A stretch of 24,211 nucleotides of DNA, taken from contig NZ_CAJTSC010000045.1 of the NCBI RefSeq assembly GCF_910578895.1, positions 1 through 24,211 on the forward strand. The letters run 5' to 3'. Below, in pieces: positions 15,697 through 22,756 of this stretch. Numbering within the stretch: position 1 is the stretch's first letter; each line of letters begins with the position of its first letter. The notes beneath the pieces were generated by a model. That model did not search any database and was not told where the DNA came from. It worked only from the letters and a program-made list of their open reading frames with translations. The stretch comes from an uncultured Bacteroides sp. (GTDB lineage: Bacteria > Bacteroidota > Bacteroidia > Bacteroidales > Bacteroidaceae). The position numbers were made by a program, and so were the translations under genes.

Positions 15697-17625
15697 ATGG
15701 ACAATTTAAAATTAGCATCGTTTGACATATTCGATACCACACTAATACGCAAAGTAGGGGCACCAGAAAATATTTTCTACATCTTGTCCAAAGCCTTATA
15801 TCCTGATAGTGAAGCTTTCCAAACAGACTTCTTCTTGTGGAGAAAAAGAGCAGAAAAGGAAGCAATTGACAAGTCTCAAAAACAACATCTTACTTTAGAA
15901 GAGATTTATTCATTCGGAGACTTCCATAGCCCAACCAATATATCACAAGAATGTGCAACAGCTTTGGAATATGAATTAGAAAAAGAGAATCTCATACCCA
16001 ATGCTAAAATACAAAAAGAGATTCTCAAACTACGCTCGGAAGGTTATACAATCTGCTTCATTTCGGACATGTATCTAAGCAGTAAGTTCCTTAAAAAACT
16101 ATTAATAGAACAAAACTGCGCATACGAGTCTGATCCTGTATTTGTATCTTGTGAAATGAAAGCCACAAAATACAATGGAATGCTATATGACATTGTAAGA
16201 AATCAATATAAAGACATCAAAGAATGGAAACATTATGGTGATAACTTCAAAAGCGACTATACCAGAGCCAAGAAAAAAGGCATAAAAGCGCATCTGGTAG
16301 AAACTCCATATACAGAAGCAGAACGATTATTAATAAAGTCTGCCCAGAACTTTCCTCCTAATATCACAATGAATATATTAGCCGGAATCCAAAGAGCAGC
16401 ACGTATATCTTCCGAAACATCTAATGCCAACATAGACAATGCCGCCGACTTTGTAGCATCATTATATGTTCCATACACTATGTATGTGCTAAAAAAAGCG
16501 ACAGAGCTACATATAGACAAATTATATTTTCTATCAAGAGACGGATATATCTTACAACAGATTGCGAAAACATTTTCCGGCAGTTTTCCCAACATAGAAT
16601 ATCGATATTTATTCGTATCACGTTATTCGTTGTTTTTACCAAGTATCTATACGCTAACAAAAGAAGAATTATACGAAAATCTAGGTGTAAGTTCCTTACA
16701 CAAAAACAGGAAAAGAGTAAAAGAAATATTTAAATACTTACGAATTGACCCTTTAAGCCTAGACAACAATACTTTAAAAGAAATTTCCTTCGATCGAATA
16801 AAAGATCAAAGGCAGGAAGATATTTTTTTGAACTTCCTACAACAACCGTTGATCAAGCATTCTATTTTAGAACGTGCTGCTACTGCCAGAAAAATTTTAT
16901 TGGATTATTTCAGACAAGAAGGGTTATTGGATAATAGCAAATGCGGAATAGTAGACATTGGCTGGATAGGCACATCGCGACTAATGATAAACCGCATACT
17001 TGAAAACTCCAACAAAGAGAAGGCGATATGTTTTTACTATGGATGCAGCCCAAATGTTTTATCTTCCAAGTATGGATTATATTATTCTTTCTGCAATGAC
17101 AATCTGTATAAGGCACATCTTCCACCATTACTGGAGCAATATTACTCCGCTTCACCGTATCCTTCTACCGATAGTTATTACTACGAAGAGGATACTGTAA
17201 GAATCAACTTCAAAAAGAAGATGTTTATGCAAGATAAGAATGTTACAAATACCAACATTACCATATCATGCAAAATAGCATCTTTCATACAGCAATTCCA
17301 ATACATAGATTTTGAGAAAGTAATGCCGTTTTGGGGAACAATCTATCTAAATATGTTTTTACAAATGCAATGCCACATAAACTACTCTACATTTCATCGA
17401 TTAGGTGCATTTGACGACAGAAACATTTCTTATATTGTAAAAAAAGTAATGCCCCACCAATTATTGGTTTATTTTTACAAAGGGAAAATTAAAGGTATAG
17501 AATTTCCACGCCAAAGTATATATTATACCTATGGCATAAAGGTCCATGCAGAAGACAAATGTTTAAGAAACCAATGTAAGTACCTTTACAAAAAGATTCT
17601 CTATTTTATAAGAAGAAAACTATGA
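15697..17625 (+). CDS. large HAD-superfamily protein of polysaccharide loci (COG5610-type)
   Basis: A 642-residue protein. Residues 1-190 are a HAD hydrolase domain: motif I FDIFDTTL (8-15; both Asp present), motif II CFISDMYLS (about 121), motif III lysine around KATKYNG and motif IV HYGDNFKSDYTRA (about 179). The second part has another HAD-like signature, DKLYFLSRDGYILQQIA (about 275), and later a KCGIVDIGWIGTSRLM stretch, as in the COG5610 'predicted HAD hydrolase' group found in glycan gene clusters. The C-terminal part is basic and aromatic. Both active-site aspartates of the first domain are kept, so a phosphatase or phosphoryl transfer step is possible, but no member function is known to me. 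It is probably cotranscribed with the GT2 upstream. Confidence 0.8.
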   Translation: MDNLKLASFDIFDTTLIRKVGAPENIFYILSKALYPDSEAFQTDFFLWRKRAEKEAIDKSQKQHLTLEEIYSFGDFHSPTNISQECATALEYELEKENLIPNAKIQKEILKLRSEGYTICFISDMYLSSKFLKKLLIEQNCAYESDPVFVSCEMKATKYNGMLYDIVRNQYKDIKEWKHYGDNFKSDYTRAKKKGIKAHLVETPYTEAERLLIKSAQNFPPNITMNILAGIQRAARISSETSNANIDNAADFVASLYVPYTMYVLKKATELHIDKLYFLSRDGYILQQIAKTFSGSFPNIEYRYLFVSRYSLFLPSIYTLTKEELYENLGVSSLHKNRKRVKEIFKYLRIDPLSLDNNTLKEISFDRIKDQRQEDIFLNFLQQPLIKHSILERAATARKILLDYFRQEGLLDNSKCGIVDIGWIGTSRLMINRILENSNKEKAICFYYGCSPNVLSSKYGLYYSFCNDNLYKAHLPPLLEQYYSASPYPSTDSYYYEEDTVRINFKKKMFMQDKNVTNTNITISCKIASFIQQFQYIDFEKVMPFWGTIYLNMFLQMQCHINYSTFHRLGAFDDRNISYIVKKVMPHQLLVYFYKGKIKGIEFPRQSIYYTYGIKVHAEDKCLRNQCKYLYKKILYFIRRKL

Positions 17626-17924
17626 ACAAAGAAACTGTATTGAGATAATTAAAATAAGCCGAAACATTACTATTCGCTTTCAGCTATCAGGAAAAACAGA
17701 TAAGTATTCTTTGTTACAGGCATTTATCTCTATCATTACAGGGTATTTTTGCGGATATCCGCAAAAATACCCTGATGATAAATATGAAAGATGTACCGAA
17801 ACCATGAAAAACTTACATAATCACACTTTTTAGACACAGATAACGCAAATAAATCAAGAAAAATCCGCGTATAAAAATAGTGTATAAATTGTTTCAACAT
17901 GCCCTTTATTTTCTATCAAAGCCC
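17626..17924. other. convergent intergenic region with a perfect palindrome
   Basis: A 299-base AT-rich stretch between the rightward HAD gene and the leftward GT32-like gene. Apart from the 36-bp palindrome at 17739-17774 I see no gene, promoter or repeat. Confidence 0.6.
17739..17774. repeat. perfect 36-bp palindrome
   Basis: CAGGGTATTTTTGCGGAT (17739-17756) is followed directly by its exact reverse complement (17757-17774). RNA from either strand would fold into a stem of about 16 bp. It sits between convergent genes, so a bidirectional terminator is the simplest reading, but no U-run follows the stem on either strand. Confidence 0.8.
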
Positions 17925-18632
17925 TTATCGGTTAAACAGCGTAAAGCGTATCCAAAGAACAATATGCTTCATCAGGCGTTCGAACTTTCTTCCCAACTTG
18001 TGCTTCTTCCAACTTCCATAAACCTTATGTTTGGCAAAAGCATCCGGATGTTTGATTGTATTCTTATTACACGGAGTGACAAAGTATCCCGGATAAATTA
18101 CAGTATCATCGACCAAATGCTGCTCTACATCTTCGGCCTTGTAACCCTTCTCGCGGGCAATCTCGACCATTACATCCGGAGATATTTTCAGATCGAAAGA
18201 GCCGTCCGGTAAAAGGAAAGAACGGCTGTTGTAGTAATTAAATACATCTTCGCAGAATTTATTTCCTTTCTCACCTATCAGGAAAGCTGCCTGCAACTTA
18301 ACAGTGGTACAGATATGCTCATGAAACGAGACAAAACCATGTTCCGGAATAAACTCATCAAAACGTTTCTTCACGAACATATCGCTATCCATATAGATTC
18401 CTCCCTCTTTATAAACAGAATAGAAGCGAACTACATCGGCAGCAAATGCCCACTTCTTTGCAGCTAATGCCTCATCAATATACTTACAACCAATAGCCTG
18501 AGCATCAGCATAAGTCCAACGCCTAACTGTATAATCCGGCAAGACCCGCTTCCAGCTTTCCATACAGATTTTTATTTCTACAGGAAAAGGGTCATCGCTA
18601 AACCAGCATAAATGTATGATTTTAGGTACCAT
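17925..18632 (-). CDS. GT32-like (Gly_transf_sug, OCH1-type) glycosyltransferase
   Basis: A 235-residue glycosyltransferase of the DXD 'Gly_transf_sug' family. The start MVPKIIHLCWFSDDPFPVEI is the typical N-terminus. Residues about 61-90 (AFAADVVRFYSVYKEGGIYM then DSDMFV) hold the metal/nucleotide-sugar DXD motif, GGIYMDSD. Full length for the bacterial family (about 230-260). It is the second gene of a leftward unit, 15 bases after the GT90-like gene, and would be controlled by promoter module C. The transferred sugar cannot be read. Confidence 0.9.
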   Translation of the reverse strand: MVPKIIHLCWFSDDPFPVEIKICMESWKRVLPDYTVRRWTYADAQAIGCKYIDEALAAKKWAFAADVVRFYSVYKEGGIYMDSDMFVKKRFDEFIPEHGFVSFHEHICTTVKLQAAFLIGEKGNKFCEDVFNYYNSRSFLLPDGSFDLKISPDVMVEIAREKGYKAEDVEQHLVDDTVIYPGYFVTPCNKNTIKHPDAFAKHKVYGSWKKHKLGRKFERLMKHIVLWIRFTLFNR

Positions 18633-18647
18633 AAATAATATTTTCTT

Positions 18648-19661
18648 TTAAACAAATTGATTAGTCATCTTCAAATATTTATCCATCACCAGCAACGAAA
18701 TCAGCCGTTCGCGTTTGGCATCGAGAAATTGAGCCACATATTCATGGGCATGCCGGACTATCTGTTCCGCTTCTGCCGGATGACTGATATAATATGCCAG
18801 CTTTTCCTCCAAATCAGAAAGGTCGTCTTTAATTTCGATGTAATGATAGTCGGGAATTAGTTTTCCTTCCATAAACCAAGTCTCGCAAGTGGGGCGCGTC
18901 ATTACGGCAATGGAGTTGGAAGACATTACCCATTTCAGGTTAGAAGCCACATCGTTGCCTTCGAGCGCCATAATAAACTTGTAGTCAAGATGCTCTCGAA
19001 TGGTTTTCTTAGGTGTCATCCATTCCTCGGGATATCCTTCGTTCTTACCTACCACACCGCAATCGCAAATGGATGAGCCGAAATACTTTTGAAGAAACTT
19101 CTCGCGGATGCGGCTAAGGCGGATTTTCCCACGAAAGACAGCCTGGTCGCGTTTCTGCGAGAAAGGGACAGGGTCGTTCAGGAAAATGAAATGACGCAGC
19201 TTGTCCAACTTAAGCACCACCGAATACACATTATCCTCTTTCAGCAACCGGCTCTTCACAATCGAAGGATATTCCGGAGTAAAATATACATCGCCGGGGA
19301 TATAACTAATGCGCGATTTCCGGTTGAACCAACGCGCCACGTCCTGCAAATCGAAATAATACGCTTTATGAAATGTGGACGGGCGGAAATTCTTTATCTG
19401 GTCCAAATAGACGTAATAGCTATGCTTATGCTCATGCAGTATCTTATCGGGCAATCGGACCGGATGCTGTATCTTATTATAATAGTTCACCCGTTCGTAA
19501 ATGTAATCCTTATCATGCCGCGCCTCCACTTGCCTTAAAAGGCTTTTTCTCCGCATGCCGAAAAAGTAATCGGGCATACACCGCTTCAAATATCCTTTCA
19601 GGAAAAAGAATGCCTTTGACGGTTTACCGCTACGAAGCTTATACCACAGACTATCATTCAT
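18648..19661 (-). CDS. GT90-like (CAP10/LPS-type) glycosyltransferase
   Basis: A 337-residue protein of glycosyltransferase family 90, which includes fungal Cap10 and bacterial LPS-modifying transferases. Motifs: DQAVFRGKIRLSRIREKFL (about 173-191; the basic F-R-G motif), EHLDYKFIMALEGNDVASNL (about 228-247) with KWVMSSNSIAVM, and the Glu-rich donor region TCETWFMEGKLIPDYHYIEI. These fit the C-terminal part of GT90. The basic N-terminus (KRCMPDYFFGMRRKSLLRQ) may touch the membrane. It is first in the leftward unit, with a leader of about 97 bases from promoter module C. In Bacteroides such genes sit in LPS core loci. Confidence 0.88.
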   Translation of the reverse strand: MNDSLWYKLRSGKPSKAFFFLKGYLKRCMPDYFFGMRRKSLLRQVEARHDKDYIYERVNYYNKIQHPVRLPDKILHEHKHSYYVYLDQIKNFRPSTFHKAYYFDLQDVARWFNRKSRISYIPGDVYFTPEYPSIVKSRLLKEDNVYSVVLKLDKLRHFIFLNDPVPFSQKRDQAVFRGKIRLSRIREKFLQKYFGSSICDCGVVGKNEGYPEEWMTPKKTIREHLDYKFIMALEGNDVASNLKWVMSSNSIAVMTRPTCETWFMEGKLIPDYHYIEIKDDLSDLEEKLAYYISHPAEAEQIVRHAHEYVAQFLDAKRERLISLLVMDKYLKMTNQFV

Positions 19662-19732
19662 TCAGTATTGTTTTATAAGTATTATGTAAGTCGTATAAAT
19701 TAATTTCCAACACTTGCTTAGTCAAAAAAATA

Positions 19733-19765
19733 GTGCTTTCTTAAATATGAACATTTAAGAAACAC
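19733..19765. repeat. palindromic site C (decayed core)
   Basis: A 33-bp version of the site whose arms still match (TTAAAT with ATTTAA, and the outer GTG with CAC), but the ACGAACGT core is replaced by ATATGAACAT and the spacing between arms is longer. It lies beside the -7 box of module C in the same place as the others. Confidence 0.7.
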
Positions 19766-19873
19766 AAAGATAGAAGTTATTTACTACCTAAAAAATATTC
19801 CTATTCATTATTTTCACGTCCACAGGTAAAAACGCGTATATCCGATGACAGCCCACCGCATGCAGCTATAAAC
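19765..19873 (-). promoter_or_regulatory. glycan-locus promoter module, copy C (leftward)
   Basis: On the minus strand: box GTTTATAGCTG (19863-19873), TTTTTACCTGTGGACGTGAA (19813-19832), AATATTTTTTAGGTA, AAATAAC, -7 box TATCTTTG (19765-19772). Box-to--7 distance is 91, against 92-93 in the other copies. It drives the GT90/GT32 unit. Confidence 0.75.
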
Positions 19874-20020
19874 ATATACAAGCAGTCTTCTTACAGACGC
19901 TCCGGACAGAACCGCCAACGGGCGGACGACAGTTGCGGCGCATGCTTCTTCCATACAAATATTGCGCTTGTCTTGCCAGTTCACAGGCAAAGTCTTGCCA
20001 ATAGGGTGGCAACAACCGCA
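19874..20020. other. intergenic remainder upstream of module C
   Basis: A 147-base GC-richer stretch between module C and the 3' end of the next leftward gene. I see no gene, clear terminator or second palindromic site in it. Confidence 0.5.
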
Positions 20021-20926
20021 TCAATAAGCATTCATCTTTCCTAACCGTTCGTTTACTCCGTCACGATAGGCTTTCCACAATTTAGGGATATCACTCCACT
20101 GATAGGCATCGGTAAACGGGCAGGTGGCAAGAGCCGTCAGGATATAACCCGCCACGCCATTAAAGCCGCGAAGATACCTCACCGCCCAGTTGCCGCCGTA
20201 ATGATGATTCAAATAAGCGGAATTACGTATCTGGTAAAAACGCTTCCACTTTTTCTTTTTATTCCTTTCGCTCCAGCTGTCGTCCGAAAAGAACTTTTCC
20301 TTATCCATCAGTGCTGCGGGAACATACAATATCTTATAACCGGCTTTCACCGTACGAAGGCAATAGTCCGTATCGTCACAAAAGATAAACAGGTCCTTGT
20401 TGGGATAACCTATCTTCTCAACAACCTCACGCCGGATAAACGGTCCCTCAAAAGCAGCTCCCTGTATCTCCACAGGCTCTGTTACAGTCTGTTTCGACAA
20501 TTTACCGGTGTACATGGAAACAAAAGGGTTTATTAAATTATAACCTTGAAACTCATGCGTAAAGAGCTTGCCTTCCTGCAAACGGCGCGGCGCAAGTATG
20601 CCTATATCTTCCCTGCCGGCATGCAGCAACAGCTGCTCCAAACAATCGGCATGTGGAAAAACATCATCGTCCATACACCAAATCCAATCGGCACCTGCCT
20701 GATACGCATACCGCATACCAGCATAGAAACCGCCCGAACCGCCGACATTGGCTTGATTGATGACAATAAGTTCCGGCTGCGTCTCCAGCCACTCGACAGT
20801 ACTGTCGGTACTTCCGTTATTAACAACAACGATTGAAGAGACCGGCTTATTCTGTTGCAGGCAACGAACGGTCCGTTTCAGCAGTTCTATCCGATTATAA
20901 GTGACAACTACGGCTATAATATTCAT
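20021..20926 (-). CDS. family 2 glycosyltransferase, galactofuranosyl/rhamnosyl type
   Basis: A longer frame begins at 20980, inside the kinase gene, but MNIIAVVVTYNR at 20926 is the natural GT2 start and leaves a 7-base gap after the kinase stop. The 301-residue protein shows the GT-A domain: VVVTYNRIELLKRTVRCL, IVVVNNGSTDSTVEWL (nucleotide Asp) and ADWIWCMDDDVFPHADCLEQ (metal-binding DDD at about 92), then FCDDTDYCLR (about 194; catalytic acidic region). NVGGSGGFYAGMRYA is typical of the cd04185-type group containing rhamnosyl- and galactofuranosyltransferases. With glf in the locus, Galf transfer is a reasonable inference. It is third in the leftward unit controlled by module D. Confidence 0.88.
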   Translation of the reverse strand: MNIIAVVVTYNRIELLKRTVRCLQQNKPVSSIVVVNNGSTDSTVEWLETQPELIVINQANVGGSGGFYAGMRYAYQAGADWIWCMDDDVFPHADCLEQLLLHAGREDIGILAPRRLQEGKLFTHEFQGYNLINPFVSMYTGKLSKQTVTEPVEIQGAAFEGPFIRREVVEKIGYPNKDLFIFCDDTDYCLRTVKAGYKILYVPAALMDKEKFFSDDSWSERNKKKKWKRFYQIRNSAYLNHHYGGNWAVRYLRGFNGVAGYILTALATCPFTDAYQWSDIPKLWKAYRDGVNERLGKMNAY

Positions 20927-20933
20927 GGCAAGT

Positions 20934-21704
20934 TTAATAAAGGTTATCAATCTTTCCCGGCTGAGTGCTCCTGTAGGCAACCATCAGTTCAAAACACTTT
21001 TCCGCATCGAACCCTCGTGCCTTAGCATACTCCTCCGCCATCCAACGGTGCATCTGCGGAGTGGCAGGCAAGCGTTCGAAGTTCTTACACCCGGCTTTCA
21101 TGCCGATGGTTCCGACAGACATGCGATTCAAATCCACAATCTCCAACTCGATACCTTCCGGCGTCTTGCGAAACAGGATATTTTCACGCCCATAGTCTTT
21201 ATGGGCATATCCATGTTCGTGAAGAACGGCGGTCACCCGCCCTATCGCACGCAGCACCTCCTCTTCATACTCGAACTTCTGCCCGAACAAGTCGTTATAG
21301 ACATAAGGGCATGCCGACAGGCAACTCACATAGTAGCTCTTATCGAACAAAAGACCGCTACGGACATTGAGGTATCCCACCGGTTGAGGGGTACCCACCC
21401 CTATCTTCTGATATATCCGGGCATGGTCGTAGGACCGTTTTGCTTTAGAAGGACGGAAAACACCATACACAAAACGGTTAATGAAATTGGGCCGATGGAA
21501 AGACTTGACGACATACTCCCTGCCACCATACTCCATCTTCCTCAACTCATTGCGCCCCTGATGGATAACAACTCCCTCATTCTTTTCAAAACGCTCCGGC
21601 AGAGACAAGATGAAATCTCCCAACGCTTCAAAATCCCGGTGAACAACTAAGGTATAAGGATGAAACATCGCAAATTTCCGGTTCATTTCAACTTTCATAG
21701 ACAT
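20934..21704 (-). CDS. lipopolysaccharide kinase (Kdo/WaaP family)
   Basis: A 256-residue small kinase of the LPS-kinase (Kdo/WaaP) group. The protein-kinase-like catalytic loop HKDYGRENILF (about 169-179; Asp and Asn present) and the metal Asp in LEIVDLNRM (about 192) are intact. The ATP-binding lysine may be in REYVVKSF (about 70). It would phosphorylate a sugar in the LPS core, probably Kdo or heptose, on the cytoplasmic side before export. It lies 1 base after the GT at 21706-22422 and 7 bases before the next GT2, so the three form an operon. Later ATGs (MKVEMNRK or MNRKFAMF) are possible starts. Confidence 0.87.
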   Translation of the reverse strand: MSMKVEMNRKFAMFHPYTLVVHRDFEALGDFILSLPERFEKNEGVVIHQGRNELRKMEYGGREYVVKSFHRPNFINRFVYGVFRPSKAKRSYDHARIYQKIGVGTPQPVGYLNVRSGLLFDKSYYVSCLSACPYVYNDLFGQKFEYEEEVLRAIGRVTAVLHEHGYAHKDYGRENILFRKTPEGIELEIVDLNRMSVGTIGMKAGCKNFERLPATPQMHRWMAEEYAKARGFDAEKCFELMVAYRSTQPGKIDNLY

Positions 21705-21705
21705 A

Positions 21706-22422
21706 TCAAATTTTATCCAACCCTTTTGTATACTTCAACCAATAATACTTTAACGGATTCTTATACTTCAATTGTTTCCACGGGCGGCTGCCATGAGGCT
21801 GGTGAAGCACCGGCAATGTGGTAAACAGGTAATTCTTAAACCCTTCCTTCAAAGATTGATGCGAAATGGTCACATCGTGCCAATTCTTTTCAGGATTCAA
21901 CTGATGGAAGTCAAAGGCCTTCAGGAAGTCCAGTGTCAGCAGGGAGCAGCAGAAACTGCAATGTTTCTTCTCCGGAAACACCTGGTTCTCCTTACCTTTG
22001 GCATACAGGTAGGGGTAATTGATTTCTCCTTTTTCATCTACTGTAACGGCAGCAGCAATGCCACACCCTTCTCTTTCCATCGCACCGTCAAACAGAGCCT
22101 GCAACGTATTCTTCCTGACTACGACATCCGACTCTACAATCATCAAGCCCGCCTCCGCTTCAATGGCACGCTGTTGCGCCATTTGCAAGACCAACAGATA
22201 GTTCGGCGAAGGATGGTTTGTAATATCTGCAAGATTCACCAATTCAAAACCCTGTTTTTCGGATGCTTCCCGCAACTTAACCGTGTTTTCGTCCGTACTG
22301 AAATCGTTGTATACGGTATAGGTGAAAGGCGTCCGGAAATCGGATGCCATAATGGCTTCCACGGTTTGCAGCGTCAATTCAATAGAGTCTTTTACGGGGG
22401 TAATGATATGAATACACTTCAT
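21706..22422 (-). CDS. family 2-like glycosyltransferase
   Basis: A 238-residue GT-A protein. N-terminal MKCIHIITPVKDSIELTLQT then FTYTVYNDFSTDENT (nucleotide-binding Asp at about 41) and AGLMIVESDVVVRKNTLQAL (metal-binding ESD at about 96) are the GT2 signatures. NWHDVTISHQSLKEGFKNYL near the C-terminus resembles the D-x-x-x-S-x-R/H helix of transferases such as those acting on LPS. It is slightly short for GT2 but complete. It is the first gene of the leftward three-gene unit, with a leader of about 100 bases from the promoter at 22531-22538. Sugar and acceptor unknown. Confidence 0.85.
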   Translation of the reverse strand: MKCIHIITPVKDSIELTLQTVEAIMASDFRTPFTYTVYNDFSTDENTVKLREASEKQGFELVNLADITNHPSPNYLLVLQMAQQRAIEAEAGLMIVESDVVVRKNTLQALFDGAMEREGCGIAAAVTVDEKGEINYPYLYAKGKENQVFPEKKHCSFCCSLLTLDFLKAFDFHQLNPEKNWHDVTISHQSLKEGFKNYLFTTLPVLHQPHGSRPWKQLKYKNPLKYYWLKYTKGLDKI

Positions 22423-22501
22423 GGGGTATAAAAAAGTTATCTACACACACCTGCAATCACCTGATTTACAATCAGAAATATATACCTTCCAAGCAGAAGA
22501 T

Positions 22502-22531
22502 GTGTTTTTTAGACGTTCGTTTAATAAACAC
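22502..22531. repeat. inverted repeat D of an invertible promoter
   Basis: A 30-bp near-palindrome, core AGACGTTCGT, a full match to ARACGTWCGT. It equals the reverse complement of repeat E at 29 of 30 positions (the one difference is 22512). The central dinucleotide is TT on the plus strand, so AA in the direction of the promoter, matching E. Confidence 0.88.
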
Positions 22532-22640
22532 AAAGATAGGTGTTATTTCTTATCTAAAAAATATTATTACATTTTTTTTACGTCCATGTCCCAAAATAGT
22601 ATTCAATTCGACAAACCGGGACTTATCAACAGTTATAAAT
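22531..22640 (-). promoter_or_regulatory. glycan-locus promoter module, copy D (leftward, on the invertible segment)
   Basis: On the minus strand: ATTTATAACTG (22630-22640), ATTTTGGGACATGGACGTAA, AATATTTTTTAGATA, AAATAAC, then -7 box TATCTTTG (22531-22538). Box-to--7 spacing is 92. It faces the GT/kinase/GT2 operon in the given orientation. Confidence 0.8.
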
Positions 22641-22677
22641 ATATACATTTTCTCTTTTTCTAAAAAGGAAGAAAGAC
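22532..22677. other. predicted phase-variable invertible DNA segment
   Basis: 146 bp bounded by inverted repeats D and E, carrying a single promoter that faces left. Inverting it would place TATCTTTG directly before repeat E, whose first 14 bases equal the promoter-side arm of D, and so switch expression from the leftward operon (22422 to 20021) to DUF4254-GT9. This is the layout of Bacteroides invertible promoters, here in an LPS-type locus. The recombinase is not in the window. Confidence 0.7.
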
Positions 22678-22707
22678 GTGTTTATTAAACGAACGTTTAA
22701 AAAACAC
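22678..22707. repeat. inverted repeat E of an invertible promoter
   Basis: A 30-bp near-palindrome with 14-bp arms (one mismatch) around AA, core ACGAACGT. Unlike the other four it has no -7 box beside it (the flank reads GAAAGACG), so DUF4254 on its right has no module promoter in this orientation. Confidence 0.88.
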
Positions 22708-22756
22708 TTTTACGTGTGCAACAACCCGATATTATTTAATTTTAAACTATTTATTT

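Noticed and set aside
20042..20055. TAACCGTTCGTTTA, 13 of 14 bases like the invertase-site core, as a partner for site C
   Set aside because: It lies in the coding 3' end of the GT2 gene, has no conserved outer arms or promoter, and its TT core has the same orientation as D rather than the inverted one needed. Probably chance, although the match is good enough to recheck.
20927..20980. 18-residue extension of the GT2 at 20021-20926
   Set aside because: It overlaps the kinase 3' end and breaks the standard MNIIAVVVTYN start.
22625..22633. TTATCAACA-like DnaA box in the invertible segment
   Set aside because: One mismatch to the consensus, a single copy, and no other origin features around it.
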